Shown here piece by piece: positions 22,033 through 30,757 of a stretch of 64,000 bases of DNA (the stretch's first letter is position 1; every line of letters begins with the position of its first letter). The stretch comes from a virus: IMG/VR virus record IMGVR_UViG_3300028827_000100, positions 1 to 64,000 of that record. One strand, given 5' to 3'. The notes under the pieces were generated by a model, which was given only the letters and a program-made list of their open reading frames with translations, was not told where the DNA came from and did no database searches. Made by a program: the position numbers and the translations under genes.

Positions 22033-22416
22033 ATGGGATATGCCGGAAAGCATCAAAAACTTGATTTGAGGGATGTGGTAAAGAATGTTGCCATAGCCAG
22101 AGTTGAAACGTTCTTTTTGGGCGATGAAATAGATGAGCCGATCAGGGTTGGTGTTGTATGGGACGATTCCGGGTTCACCCCGCTTGGTGCTATGTTTGTT
22201 GCTGATGAGGCAACTTCTCCGTATGAAGTTATAGAAGCCTCGTTTGAGGTATTGACAAGTTATTATCTTGAAAACTGCATGGAATACATACAGGAAGCTA
22301 TTGATGAGGGTTATGATTTTGATGAAGGTTGGAGTGGCGAATATTGGGAACTTACTCTCAACGAGGCCATGTCAATTAAGGAATTGAGGGATGCTATCAA
22401 TTCATACTTGGAATAA
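22033..22416 (+). CDS. Acidic hypothetical protein
   Basis: About 127 residues from ATG 22033, spaced 8 nt from GAGGAGG; ATG 22027 is too close to it. Contains RDVVKNVAIARVETFFLGD and a helix YLENCMEYIQEAIDEGYDFD. No family recognised. Confidence 0.7.
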   Translation: MGYAGKHQKLDLRDVVKNVAIARVETFFLGDEIDEPIRVGVVWDDSGFTPLGAMFVADEATSPYEVIEASFEVLTSYYLENCMEYIQEAIDEGYDFDEGWSGEYWELTLNEAMSIKELRDAINSYLE

Positions 22417-22428
22417 AGGGTGGTAAAA

Positions 22429-23388
22429 GTGATAAAGAAAGCTTCAGATTTTTTTCAGGTCTGGATGCATTCGGATGGTACTTACAGGATAGTGGATTCG
22501 CACAGAGACTATATAGGTGAAATCGCAGAAACGATGAACCTTGAAGAGTTGAAAAAGTTTGGTCTCACTGTAGAAGATGCAAGGAAAATAGCAGAAAACT
22601 GGGATGTGGAATCGAGTGAGCGTGAATTGCCAGATTATATATGGCGCAAAATAATGCACAATGACAACTACAGGCTGGGTCTGTATGACAGAAACAGGAT
22701 ATACATAGAAACAGTTGAATACAGTGACAGGCTGTTGAGACTTTTTCAGAGAAACATGCCGGAAGAAATGTACAGGGCGAAGACGGTTATTTGGGACAAC
22801 ATAGACAGCAACGAGCCGCCTATCGAGGTTTCGTTTGACAGATTCATGGATGCAAGAAACCTTGATGAGTTGACTGGAAGGAGTAATGAGGACATGCCGG
22901 AATATCATCAAATTATAACGCAGTATCACGAAGGCAGAAAGAAGAAGTCGTGTCAGTCCGTGGAATCAATAGCACTTGCAATCATATCGCTTGCAGAGCA
23001 ATTGCTTGCCGGGGCAAGCCCGGACAGCGTTGCGGATGAAATAGTCAACGTTGTTGATTCGATTGGCGTGTGGCAGGGGGAAACAAGTGATATAGACAGA
23101 TATTTCGTCGATATAGATTCCGAAAGCGGGAGCATTTCAAAATACGACTATCTTAAATCGAGATTGTACTGGCACGATGGAAAGGGGCCTGTTCAGGTGA
23201 AAGACTTTTACAGGTATCTTGAGCCTGAAGATTTGTCTGGCGATATGTTGAGACATGACGTTGTTGCATTGACAACATATGAGACTCTAATGGAAGAGGG
23301 TGAAGTTCTTACACCTGAAATAGTTGAACTGTTGCTTTCTTTTATGAAAGAAAATCCTTACGTGCTTGGAGTTCCAAGTGTCGCATAG
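22429..23388 (+). CDS. Hypothetical protein
   Basis: 319 residues from GTG 22429 (AAAGGG 8 nt upstream; GTG 22420 overlaps the site). N-terminal 170 residues: FFQVWMHSDGTYRIVDSHRD, then charged helices. Around residue 185 a helix SIALAIISLAEQLLAG. The C-terminal part is helical and acidic. No family recognised. Confidence 0.75.
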   Translation: MIKKASDFFQVWMHSDGTYRIVDSHRDYIGEIAETMNLEELKKFGLTVEDARKIAENWDVESSERELPDYIWRKIMHNDNYRLGLYDRNRIYIETVEYSDRLLRLFQRNMPEEMYRAKTVIWDNIDSNEPPIEVSFDRFMDARNLDELTGRSNEDMPEYHQIITQYHEGRKKKSCQSVESIALAIISLAEQLLAGASPDSVADEIVNVVDSIGVWQGETSDIDRYFVDIDSESGSISKYDYLKSRLYWHDGKGPVQVKDFYRYLEPEDLSGDMLRHDVVALTTYETLMEEGEVLTPEIVELLLSFMKENPYVLGVPSVA

Positions 23389-23399
23389 GGGGTGAGTGG

Positions 23400-23606
23400 A
23401 TGTCTAAAACATATGTATTTGAAATTGACCACCCTGGGGAATGGGGTGCCGGAATTTGGCCTTACGATGATGTTGTGAGTATTACGGTAAAGAGTGGGAA
23501 TCCAGGTGGTGAAGAAGGTGAATTTGAAGAGTTCATGCTTGCGTGTTTGCAGGAATGGTATTGGGGAGCAAATGTTACATTGAAATATACAAGGGGTGGA
23601 AAATGA
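23400..23606 (+). CDS. Hypothetical protein
   Basis: 68 residues, ATG 23400 after GGGGGTGAGTGG. Strand-rich with GEWGAGIWPYDDVVSITVKS. No family recognised. Stop overlaps the next ATG (ATGA). Confidence 0.65.
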   Translation: MSKTYVFEIDHPGEWGAGIWPYDDVVSITVKSGNPGGEEGEFEEFMLACLQEWYWGANVTLKYTRGGK

Positions 23607-24115
23607 ATCCGGTAGAACTTAAAAATGATATGTCGTTTTGGCAGGAGATGGCAGAAGAAATATCTTATGATATAAGTTATGAAAATTTGAGCAAGGCTCT
23701 TTTAGAAGATATTGTGTCACAGTATGGCGATTATGAGGTTAGAATTTATGATGGTGTATCATATATTGTTTTGAATATGAAAATGAGAGGGTTGCCTGAT
23801 TGGGGTGAACTGCTGAATGCTGTCAGGGAGAAGTATCCAGACATTTCCGATGACGAATTTGAAGAACTGGAAGATGAATTGGGAGATTATTTAGATGATA
23901 AATTTTATCATGAAGTTTCCTCTTTTCATGGTGATTTGGTGGCGGAGGTTGGCAGTGAGGTTTCTGTTGTAGGAAGAAGTGGTGGTTGGTGGGGTTTTGA
24001 TGCTACTGATATTGATTTTATTATAAGGCCGGCATGTTTGAGAGATGTCGTGTTGAATGACGACGATATTGTAAGTGATATTGAGAATGCCGTCGACAGC
24101 GAGGGGGGCTTTTGA
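23603..24115 (+). CDS. Acidic hypothetical protein
   Basis: 170 residues from ATG 23603 (AAGGGGTGG upstream, overlapping the preceding stop). N-terminal helices (MSFWQEMAEEISYDISYENL), strand-rich centre, then EELEDELGDYLDD. Very AT-rich codons. No family recognised. Confidence 0.7.
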   Translation: MNPVELKNDMSFWQEMAEEISYDISYENLSKALLEDIVSQYGDYEVRIYDGVSYIVLNMKMRGLPDWGELLNAVREKYPDISDDEFEELEDELGDYLDDKFYHEVSSFHGDLVAEVGSEVSVVGRSGGWWGFDATDIDFIIRPACLRDVVLNDDDIVSDIENAVDSEGGF

Positions 24116-24119
24116 TATT

Positions 24120-24284
24120 GTGTATAATGACATTGCCTATGTTAATTTGGGCGAATGTATTGATGTTTCCAAAGAGTGGGAAACTAAATTGACATCGTTT
24201 TCAAATATCATGAGAGAAACGGCAGAGCGTTGGGAATCGTCACCAGATTGGTGGGTTGAAGATTTTTCGTGGAGGAAGGAATAA
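24120..24284 (+). CDS. Small hypothetical protein
   Basis: 54 residues if GTG 24120 is the start; GAGGGGGG lies about 11 nt upstream, within the end of the previous gene. Contains ECIDVSKEWETKLTSFS and a Trp-rich C-terminus (RWESSPDWWVEDFSWRKE). Start is uncertain. No family recognised. Confidence 0.5.
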   Translation: MYNDIAYVNLGECIDVSKEWETKLTSFSNIMRETAERWESSPDWWVEDFSWRKE

Positions 24285-24299
24285 TAGGGGTGTTCTGAA

Positions 24300-25031
24300 A
24301 TGGCTAAATACTCACTTGAAAATTTACCGGACAAAAACATTACAATGCAGTTTGATACTGATTGGCTTTTGGTTGATGTATTTAAATTGCTTGAAAGTCC
24401 TATTGAAGATACCATTGAGACCATGCAGGTGCAGGTATGGTCAGCGCATTACGAGCCTGTTAACATAGCAGAGACCATGCTTCATGTTGATGTTAGGGAT
24501 GGAGAGTATATTGATGCCAATGGTAATGTTATCAGTGAAGAAGCTGAAAGAGAAATAGAACAGGCTGTGTGGAGCGCAGAAGAATCCGGTATTATGAAAG
24601 CATTTGTGAATATGGCACTTGCAAAACTTGAAGAAGTGCTGGAACAATTTTCAGGTATACATGTGGAATATGATTACTATGACGAAGATGGGTTGATTGT
24701 TGACATTGTTGCAGAACCAAAAGGTATTTTGGACGCAAAGGTTGATTTTGACAAGACATATGTCAAGATGAACCTTGACATTGTTCATATAATAAATGGG
24801 ATGATAACAGGTTATGGGCTTGTTGGTATAGATGAGACTGAATGGAACAGTTTGAACGAAATAAAAGAATATATACGAACGAGATTTCACTGGCTCAATG
24901 AATATTGGGATATATATGGTGGCAGAAAGCCGTGGCTGTCTTACGACATTGCAGATGAAGGTTTCGACGAAGAATATTTTATTGAGCTTATTAGGGATAT
25001 TGAGCAAAGGTATGGGTTGGCATTGCTGTAA
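24300..25031 (+). CDS. Acidic hypothetical protein
   Basis: 243 residues, ATG 24300 after AGGGGTGTTC. N-terminal LPDKNITMQFDTDWLLVDVF, then LHVDVRDGEYIDANGNVISE, then a helix MNALAKLEE-like (ALAKLEEVLEQFSG) and a strand-rich second half ending in FIELIRDIEQRYGLALL. No family recognised. Confidence 0.75.
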   Translation: MAKYSLENLPDKNITMQFDTDWLLVDVFKLLESPIEDTIETMQVQVWSAHYEPVNIAETMLHVDVRDGEYIDANGNVISEEAEREIEQAVWSAEESGIMKAFVNMALAKLEEVLEQFSGIHVEYDYYDEDGLIVDIVAEPKGILDAKVDFDKTYVKMNLDIVHIINGMITGYGLVGIDETEWNSLNEIKEYIRTRFHWLNEYWDIYGGRKPWLSYDIADEGFDEEYFIELIRDIEQRYGLALL

Positions 25032-25058
25032 AAAAAGTAAGTGTAAAGGAGGATGGGT

Positions 25059-26090
25059 ATGACCGTGCATGAATTTTTAAAGGGCGCAACGCAGGAAGAA
25101 AAGGATACACTTGTTGAGTACGCAAAGATGCTTGGGAAAAGTACGTCGAAACTTACAGCGACGGATATGTACAACTATCTTACGTGGATAGAACAGGGTA
25201 TGCCGTCAGACTTTGATGTAAAAAAGAAAAGAAGAAAGAAATCGTTTTTTGACAGGAAGGCGGCAACGGAAGATGAATTGATTGCCGGATTTGCAGAGTT
25301 CAAGGGTGTTAATCCTAAAGATATTGAAATGTCAAAAGTCCCCACCTACAGCGACGTCGAGGTTGAAGTGGATGGTGAGGAGTGGTCTCTGTTTGAAAGT
25401 TACGATTCAGCGGAAGAGGTTGCAAGAGAGGTGTTGAGAGATAATATTGAGTCTGATTTGGAAGCATACAGCGATACGTTAATAAACAACTACCTCGATG
25501 AGGACAGGATAAGGGCAGACCTATCGTACGACGCTGGAAATGCTATTGCGGAAGAGATAATGGAGGGCGTATACGATGATGTGCTTGAAGAGTATTTTTC
25601 AGATGGCGATGGTGTGGACGAATATATGGAGTGGGTTGAAGAAAAAATAGCAGAAGATACAATATGGGGTGAGCTTGATGACGATATAGATTTTGAGAAT
25701 CCAGAATCAATAAGGGACAAGTATACAGAAGAGGATTTTGAAGACTTTGGTTTTGATGAGGACGATATTGAAAAAGCCATAGAGACAGTAAAGGATTATG
25801 AATCCATCTACCCGGTTGAAACATTTATAGAAGAACGTGGCAGAGAGATTGTGGCTGATGGCGAAGGGCCGTATGATAAGTTTGTTGAAAGTTATATAGA
25901 GAGTATGTTGAGTGAGATAAATTCATTCTTTACGAATGAACAACTATTAAACTATGTTGATATAGATTCTTTTGTTGATGATGTTGTCAGATATGACGGC
26001 ATAGGTTTTGTTCTCAATTCTTATGATGGTGAATACGAGGAGTTTGATTACGGGGATGGGCAAATTGGAATAGCAATAAGACTGGATTAG
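25059..26090 (+). CDS. Large acidic conserved phage protein
   Basis: 343 residues, extremely acidic in the second half. ATG 25059 is spaced 6 nt from AAGGAGG. A basic patch KKKRRKKSFFDRK lies near residue 55. The region from about 100 (VEVDGEEWSLFESYDSAEEV) to the end (FVLNSYDGEYEE) matches a pattern recurring in phage proteins: VxVDGxEYxVxxxYDxAE, many D/E, then SYDGxE near the C-terminus. Role unknown. Confidence 0.75.
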   Translation: MTVHEFLKGATQEEKDTLVEYAKMLGKSTSKLTATDMYNYLTWIEQGMPSDFDVKKKRRKKSFFDRKAATEDELIAGFAEFKGVNPKDIEMSKVPTYSDVEVEVDGEEWSLFESYDSAEEVAREVLRDNIESDLEAYSDTLINNYLDEDRIRADLSYDAGNAIAEEIMEGVYDDVLEEYFSDGDGVDEYMEWVEEKIAEDTIWGELDDDIDFENPESIRDKYTEEDFEDFGFDEDDIEKAIETVKDYESIYPVETFIEERGREIVADGEGPYDKFVESYIESMLSEINSFFTNEQLLNYVDIDSFVDDVVRYDGIGFVLNSYDGEYEEFDYGDGQIGIAIRLD

Positions 26091-26101
26091 GGACGGTGTG
26101 T

Positions 26102-26656
26102 ATGAACAGCATTGATGTTGCAAGAAGGTTAATCCATATTGCAGAAGAACTTGTAGGTGGCACAACTGGCGGTGAAGACGAAGTTGTGCTTTCGGCAAAA
26201 GAAGTTCTTTACGATTTGGTTGATTTTGTATCTCCTTTTGTTGGTGATTATGCTTACACTATCAGAACTTCTGTGGAAATTTATGTTCCAGACAATACAA
26301 AGTCCGGTCATGTATATGTTTCTGGAGAAGGAGATGCAGAAGACCTTGGTGTACATGTATCGAGTACGCTTGATGGTATGGATGGTTGGGATATGTTTTT
26401 TGGTGAAGGTCATGTTGAATATATCAACGATCAGGGGTTGTGGTATATAGATATTCCCGCAAAGTACAGGAGCATGAATATTGGCGTTTCCGGCATTCCT
26501 GTTCCTTCTGAAGAAGACCTGTTGAAAATACAGAGTCAAATGGATGATATGTGGTTTGAAATTGAAAGAGCATATGCGTCCATATACCATTTTGTTGTCA
26601 ATATATACGATGAGAGTAACAGGTTTGTCGGCGATATAAAAATTGGGATAGCATAA
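26102..26656 (+). CDS. Hypothetical protein with N-terminal ARRLIxIAEELV helix
   Basis: 184 residues, ATG 26102. Begins MNSIDVARRLIHIAEELVG, a short amphipathic helix that recurs (28164 gene N-terminus, inside 19301 and 22429). The body alternates strands with a long acidic character. No family recognised. Such N-terminal helices are common in phage structural or neighbouring proteins, but their role is not known to me. Confidence 0.7.
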   Translation: MNSIDVARRLIHIAEELVGGTTGGEDEVVLSAKEVLYDLVDFVSPFVGDYAYTIRTSVEIYVPDNTKSGHVYVSGEGDAEDLGVHVSSTLDGMDGWDMFFGEGHVEYINDQGLWYIDIPAKYRSMNIGVSGIPVPSEEDLLKIQSQMDDMWFEIERAYASIYHFVVNIYDESNRFVGDIKIGIA

Positions 26657-26667
26657 GGGGGTATAAT

Positions 26668-27804
26668 ATGCCTAACGAGAAGGTTGCGTCTGTTGTGGCT
26701 AAAATAAAAAAGCAAGGTTCGAGTGTCGAAAGGGATGAGCTGAAAAAAGAACTTGCAAGAATGATTGTAAATGGTGAAATAACAAAGCCTGAGGCTGTAC
26801 AGGTTTTGAACTTCTTTGACATTGAGGCCGGAGTAAAAAGGGCGCAGGATGGACAGCCGGACGTTGAAGCGATAGGCAAAGAGCTTGATAGGGCACAGGA
26901 ACAGTACGAGAAAGAACTTGAAAAATCCATAGGGGAAACAGAAGACTTTGAAAGCAAGGATGAAAATTTCGATGGAAAGAGGCTCTCAAATACGCAATGC
27001 ACGGCAGACCCATCCATACAGGTTACACTTGAAAGAAATATATGTCAGGACTTTGAGAAAATAGAGAAATGCGTCAGGGACTTTTGTTCTTTTTATCCTT
27101 CCACGAGAAAAGTTGTGCTTACGGAAACAGAAGCAAGTATATCCAAAGTATCTTTTGAAGTTGGGGACAGGGTTGTTTGCCCCAAGGGCTGGCATGGCAC
27201 TGTACAGGCCGTTAAGCCGAACAGGGTTATGGTTGAGTGGGATCACGACGGAACAAGAAGTGAAATAGACCCTGCAAAACTGAAAAGGGAATCGTCAAAA
27301 AATGACGACGACTACATAGAGGTGGATGGAAGAGTTTTCAGAATGGAAGGAAACACTTTTGGTGAGAAGATAAGAAATATCAGAGACAAACTTATGTCCG
27401 TGTTTGGTGCTAACAGAACAAGTGAAATAATAAATGGAATGGTGCACGACAAAAGGGCAAGTTCATTCCAGGGTGTAAGGTTGCACGGTTTGAAACTTGA
27501 AGCCGGAAAGAGATATGGCGTACTGGTAAAAGACTTTGATGGCGTGAAGACTGCCGGAGTGCTTGCATCTGTAGAATCGTACAAAGATGGGAGTGTTGCT
27601 GTGGTAGTTGACTTGGGCAATACCAGACTGTCAGTACCCGGTTCTTTCGTTTTGAAAGCGAGTGTTATATGCGGTTATTACATAGGTACGGACGGAACGT
27701 GTGTAAGGAATTGTCCTGAAGAAGGGGTGCTTGCCGGTGGGCCGTGTGCATATACGGAAATAGAACAGCCTCTGTGCGCATGCTATACAGAGGTAAGAGA
27801 ATAG
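26668..27804 (+). CDS. Hypothetical protein with SH3/KOW-like segment
   Basis: 378 residues. N-terminal 100 residues helical. At about 170-210 an SH3/KOW-like strand pattern: FEVGDRVVCPKGWHGTVQAV, then VMVEWDHDGTRSEIDPAKLK. Later strand-rich (RYGVLVKDFDGVKTAGVL), then a Cys-rich C-terminus with six Cys (ICGYY, CVRNC, CAYTE, CACYT), probably metal-binding or disulfide-bonded. No overall family recognised. ATG 26668 after AGGGGGT. Confidence 0.75.
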   Translation: MPNEKVASVVAKIKKQGSSVERDELKKELARMIVNGEITKPEAVQVLNFFDIEAGVKRAQDGQPDVEAIGKELDRAQEQYEKELEKSIGETEDFESKDENFDGKRLSNTQCTADPSIQVTLERNICQDFEKIEKCVRDFCSFYPSTRKVVLTETEASISKVSFEVGDRVVCPKGWHGTVQAVKPNRVMVEWDHDGTRSEIDPAKLKRESSKNDDDYIEVDGRVFRMEGNTFGEKIRNIRDKLMSVFGANRTSEIINGMVHDKRASSFQGVRLHGLKLEAGKRYGVLVKDFDGVKTAGVLASVESYKDGSVAVVVDLGNTRLSVPGSFVLKASVICGYYIGTDGTCVRNCPEEGVLAGGPCAYTEIEQPLCACYTEVRE

Positions 27805-27813
27805 GAGGTGTTT

Positions 27814-28164
27814 ATGCCATACGGAAGAGAAGAAGGAAGAAGATGTATAGAAATGAGGATTGACGAGATACGTGATCCTGTTGACAGGACGGTTGTATAC
27901 GACGTTGAGGTTGCGATAGAGTTTTATCAGTATTATGATGAGTCAACAAGAGCATATGAGACTACAGGTGAAGAAATCATAGACCTTGTTGTGTATCGTT
28001 CTGTTTTCGACAGCGATTTTTACGAGACTATCCAGTATGACATGATTGCAATGAACGACTTTTTCTATGGGGATTCTCTGAACAAACGGGCAAAGGATAC
28101 AATACTCGACGCTATATGGCGTGAGTTTTCGGAAAAATGGTATATAGGGGGGGTGGAGTGTTAA
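27814..28164 (+). CDS. Hypothetical protein
   Basis: 116 residues from ATG 27814 (AGGAGG upstream; GTG 27808 is too close to the site). N-terminus PYGREEGRRCIEMRIDEI, then strands and helices with acidic bias. No family recognised. Stop overlaps the next start by one base. Confidence 0.7.
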   Translation: MPYGREEGRRCIEMRIDEIRDPVDRTVVYDVEVAIEFYQYYDESTRAYETTGEEIIDLVVYRSVFDSDFYETIQYDMIAMNDFFYGDSLNKRAKDTILDAIWREFSEKWYIGGVEC

Positions 28165-28541
28165 TGGATGCAAGAAGCAGAGTTCTTATTGCAGGCAGGC
28201 TTGTAAGAATTGCACAGGAAATTCTGAATATGGAATCGGGAAGAAAAACGGGTGCAACAATTTCACAGATTGTGGAGGCGTTTGCTTCCGGCAAGCCTGC
28301 CCGGGGAAATTCATCCATGTATTCAACCGGAGACAAATTGTTTTCGTACTCAACTGTGTTGATGCAAAGGTTGAGTGATGGAACCGTGGTTGCAAATGTT
28401 ACAAGATATTCGGTTACAACATCACAACAGCGAAATAAGGCGTTGAGAATTATCCAGCCGGATATATGCGTTGACAACATTCCGAGAGGTGAGAGTGATT
28501 TGCAGGAGTATGTGAACACAAATTCAGTGAATTGTGGATAA
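28164..28541 (+). CDS. Hypothetical protein with N-terminal AGRLVRIAQEIL helix
   Basis: 125 residues from ATG 28164 (GGGGGGGGTGG upstream). Begins MDARSRVLIAGRLVRIAQEI, matching the helix at the N-terminus of the 26102 product. Then KTGATISQIVEAFASGKPAR and strand-rich YSTVLMQRLSDGTVVANVTR. No family recognised. Confidence 0.7.
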   Translation: MDARSRVLIAGRLVRIAQEILNMESGRKTGATISQIVEAFASGKPARGNSSMYSTGDKLFSYSTVLMQRLSDGTVVANVTRYSVTTSQQRNKALRIIQPDICVDNIPRGESDLQEYVNTNSVNCG

Positions 28542-28545
28542 TATC

Positions 28546-28758
28546 ATGCCAAGGTCGAGAGTCAAGGATTATATATTTGACGCAAACAGGCTTATTGACG
28601 AGATAAGGGAAACAAAAAAACTTGGTACAGACGAGATGTACCTTGACGAACTTGAGGATTTGCTGAACAGGATATATTCAACGTACAACTCAATAGAGAA
28701 AAGCATTGATGACATTAGGAGTATACTGAACTCGATAGACAGGAAGTTGATGAAATGA
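28546..28758 (+). CDS. Small coiled-coil protein
   Basis: 70 residues from ATG 28546; GTG 28534 (overlapping the previous gene) is an alternative, and neither has a strong ribosome-binding site. Heptad-like sequence LEDLLNRIYSTYNSIEKSID, then IRSILNSIDRKLMK. No family recognised. Stop overlaps the next ATG (ATGA). Confidence 0.65.
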   Translation: MPRSRVKDYIFDANRLIDEIRETKKLGTDEMYLDELEDLLNRIYSTYNSIEKSIDDIRSILNSIDRKLMK

Positions 28759-29222
28759 AGAAGTCGGAAGTTGTGAAACAGTGTAGAACGATGATGGTGT
28801 TTTCTGCACGACCCGGAGAGAAGCAGGTATTTTGTCCACTTTGCAGAAAGTGGAAGTTTGAGAGTCAATTGTGTGAATATTCTCCGGTTGGAAAGAATCT
28901 TGAGGAGATGGTGAAGGATGCGGAAAAGGAAAAGGAAAGGGAAAGGAAGAGAGTTAACGGGCAGAGATTTCATGGCGACGGTTTAAATCAGGTAAGGGTG
29001 AAGGAAAATATTGAAAGGGTCGGCAATGCCATTGAGAAAGGTGAAGGTCTGTTTTTTGTATATGTGGATTCAAAAGGTGAAGTGAGCGAGAGGGTTGTTG
29101 TCCCGGTTGAGGTACAGGGGTATACGGTTCTGGCGAAGTATAACGGGGAATGGAGAAGGTTTTATCTTGACAGAATGTATGCTGTTCGAGAAAGGAAGAT
29201 TGTGGAGGAGGAAAAGGAATGA
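28755..29222 (+). CDS. Hypothetical protein with CPLC zinc half-site
   Basis: 155 residues, ATG 28755. Contains FCPLCRKWKFESQLC, a probable three-Cys metal site, followed by a Lys/Glu-rich helix and a beta-rich C-terminal part (VVVPVEVQGYTVLAKYNGEW). The last bases overlap the endolysin start (ATGA). No family recognised. Confidence 0.7.
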   Translation: MKKSEVVKQCRTMMVFSARPGEKQVFCPLCRKWKFESQLCEYSPVGKNLEEMVKDAEKEKERERKRVNGQRFHGDGLNQVRVKENIERVGNAIEKGEGLFFVYVDSKGEVSERVVVPVEVQGYTVLAKYNGEWRRFYLDRMYAVRERKIVEEEKE

Positions 29223-29695
29223 GCAGGTCACTCAATTTATTGCATCCGCTTTTGCTTGACAAGTTTTTCGAGTTTAAGAAGGCAATGTCTGAAGCAGGTC
29301 TCGATTTCATCGTTACGTGTACCGGACGTTCGATACTTGAACAGATTGCTCTGTATGCACAGGGAAGAATGGATATATTTGACGTGAACAAGTTGAGAGA
29401 CGTTGCCGGACTTCCAGCAATTGGTTCGGAGTACAACAAAAAAGTTACATGGACTCTAAACTCACGCCACGTGATAAATATGTTTGATTCTGATTTAAAC
29501 AACGACTATTCAAGAGCATTTGACATTGCTCTTGAAAAATATTCGAGACCGCATTGGAATTTGAAAGTAGACGTAAACGAAAATGAGATACCGGATTACG
29601 AAGAGGCCGGAAGGATAGGAGAGAGTGTTGGTCTTGAGTGGGGTGGCAGGTGGAAACACAAGGATTATGTTCACTTTCAGTTGCCGGGGGTGTGA
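29219..29695 (+). CDS. Endolysin, M15-family peptidase (L-Ala-D-Glu endopeptidase type)
   Basis: 158 residues, peptidoglycan peptidase of the VanY/CwlK M15 type. An N-terminal helix (LLDKFFEFKKAMSEAG) precedes strand IVTCTGRSILEQIALYAQGR. The metal-binding motif is SRHVINMFD...AFDIAL (His and Asp ligands), and the C-terminal GGRWKHKDYVHFQ supplies the second His. It cuts the stem peptide of the cell wall at lysis. No signal sequence is present, so it needs the adjacent holin-like protein. Start overlaps the previous stop, AGGAGG upstream. Confidence 0.92.
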   Translation: MSRSLNLLHPLLLDKFFEFKKAMSEAGLDFIVTCTGRSILEQIALYAQGRMDIFDVNKLRDVAGLPAIGSEYNKKVTWTLNSRHVINMFDSDLNNDYSRAFDIALEKYSRPHWNLKVDVNENEIPDYEEAGRIGESVGLEWGGRWKHKDYVHFQLPGV

Positions 29696-29698
29696 GAA

Positions 29699-30064
29699 AT
29701 GTATGCACAGTATATAGCAATAGGGTTTGTATTTATAGTTGGACTTGTGTGCTTTGTAACAGGTATGCTTGCCGGTTCAAAGCAGAAAGTCAATCCGTGG
29801 ACTCTGTTTTGTGAAAAGGGAAAGAATGATGGAAGGCTCTCGATAACAAGGGTCGTTATAATCACAATACTTGTGTGGTTTCTGTATGAAGCGGATAAAA
29901 TCATCAACGCTACAATGGATACGATTAAGGCAGGTGGCAACATAGTTGTGCCGGATTTTCCAGAGGGTCTTGTGTGGCTGATTTGTGTAATATACGGGGT
30001 TAACAAGGGAGCACCTGTTTTTGAAAATATTGCTGAAAAGATGGGAAGGAAACATGGGGGTTAG
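29699..30064 (+). CDS. Holin-like membrane protein
   Basis: 121 residues, three hydrophobic segments: about 5-26 (IAIGFVFIVGLVCFVTGML), 51-66 (RVVIITILVWFLYEA) and 88-106 (EGLVWLICVIYGVNKGA). It lies 3 nt after the endolysin and before the spanins. The topology and position fit a holin that opens the inner membrane for the endolysin. The motif W-L-I-C-V-I-Y-G-V-N-K resembles other phage holins I know. ATG 29699. Confidence 0.8.
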   Translation: MYAQYIAIGFVFIVGLVCFVTGMLAGSKQKVNPWTLFCEKGKNDGRLSITRVVIITILVWFLYEADKIINATMDTIKAGGNIVVPDFPEGLVWLICVIYGVNKGAPVFENIAEKMGRKHGG

Positions 30065-30065
30065 A

Positions 30066-30593
30066 ATGGAAGAGCTTTCTATACAGGTATCGTCCCTAAA
30101 GACGAGTGTTGACCACATAGCAAAGGCGATAGACGAGCTGAAAAAGAGCCACGAGACAATTGTTGCCACACTTTCAAAGCTCGATGCCATGAACGAGAAG
30201 TTCAGAGCCAACGACGATTCGCACAGAATGATATGGGAATCCATACACTCTCTCGAAAAACTTGTTCGGGATGAAATCAAAAGCCTGTCTGCTTTTAGAC
30301 GTGACCAGTGCATGGATTGTATAGACAGGCTTTCGAGCATAGAAAGATTTGTAGAGGGGAGGGCCGAACCTTTTTTCGACATGGTTGATTCTCTCGAAGA
30401 CAATCACGGTATAGATTTGAAATCTATCATGATGTGGGTTGCGTCTGTAAGGAAAAACATAACTGGGGTAGTTAAGCCGCTGGTTGTATGGTTTATCATT
30501 GCTGTGACTGGTTTCATGCTTTTCATGTATGCAACTCACTACCCCTTTTCAAAATCGGATAAGAGCAAGCCACAGATTACAACGACCGAGTAG
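30066..30593 (+). CDS. Coiled-coil protein with C-terminal membrane anchor
   Basis: 175 residues from ATG 30066; the frame extends upstream into the holin gene but has no better site. Residues 5-110 are heptad-rich (VSSLKTSVDHIAKAIDELKK). At 142-162 there is one membrane segment (PLVVWFIIAVTGFMLFMY). The arrangement resembles XhlA-type lysis accessory proteins, though size and orientation differ. It is in the lysis cassette. Confidence 0.75.
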   Translation: MEELSIQVSSLKTSVDHIAKAIDELKKSHETIVATLSKLDAMNEKFRANDDSHRMIWESIHSLEKLVRDEIKSLSAFRRDQCMDCIDRLSSIERFVEGRAEPFFDMVDSLEDNHGIDLKSIMMWVASVRKNITGVVKPLVVWFIIAVTGFMLFMYATHYPFSKSDKSKPQITTTE

Positions 30594-30601
30594 GGGGTTG
30601 T

Positions 30602-30757
30602 ATGTCCTGTTACAACGTGTATATGTACATTGCCTTTGTAATTATAGCCGTGTCTATCTGGAAGATATGTTCGCATATAAGATTTTTTGTAAGGCACGGG
30701 ACAAAAAAGAAAGGGTGGTGGAAACGTGATGTCGATGTTGATGAAATTGGCAGGTAG
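30602..30757 (+). CDS. 51-residue single-span membrane protein
   Basis: ATG 30602 (AGGGGGTTGT upstream) to TAG 30755-30757. One membrane segment at about 7-23 (VYMYIAFVIIAVSIWKI), then a basic tail (RHGTKKKGWWKR). It overlaps the i-spanin gene by 29 nt in another frame. It could be an antiholin or small lysis regulator; this is positional inference. Confidence 0.65.
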   Translation: MSCYNVYMYIAFVIIAVSIWKICSHIRFFVRHGTKKKGWWKRDVDVDEIGR

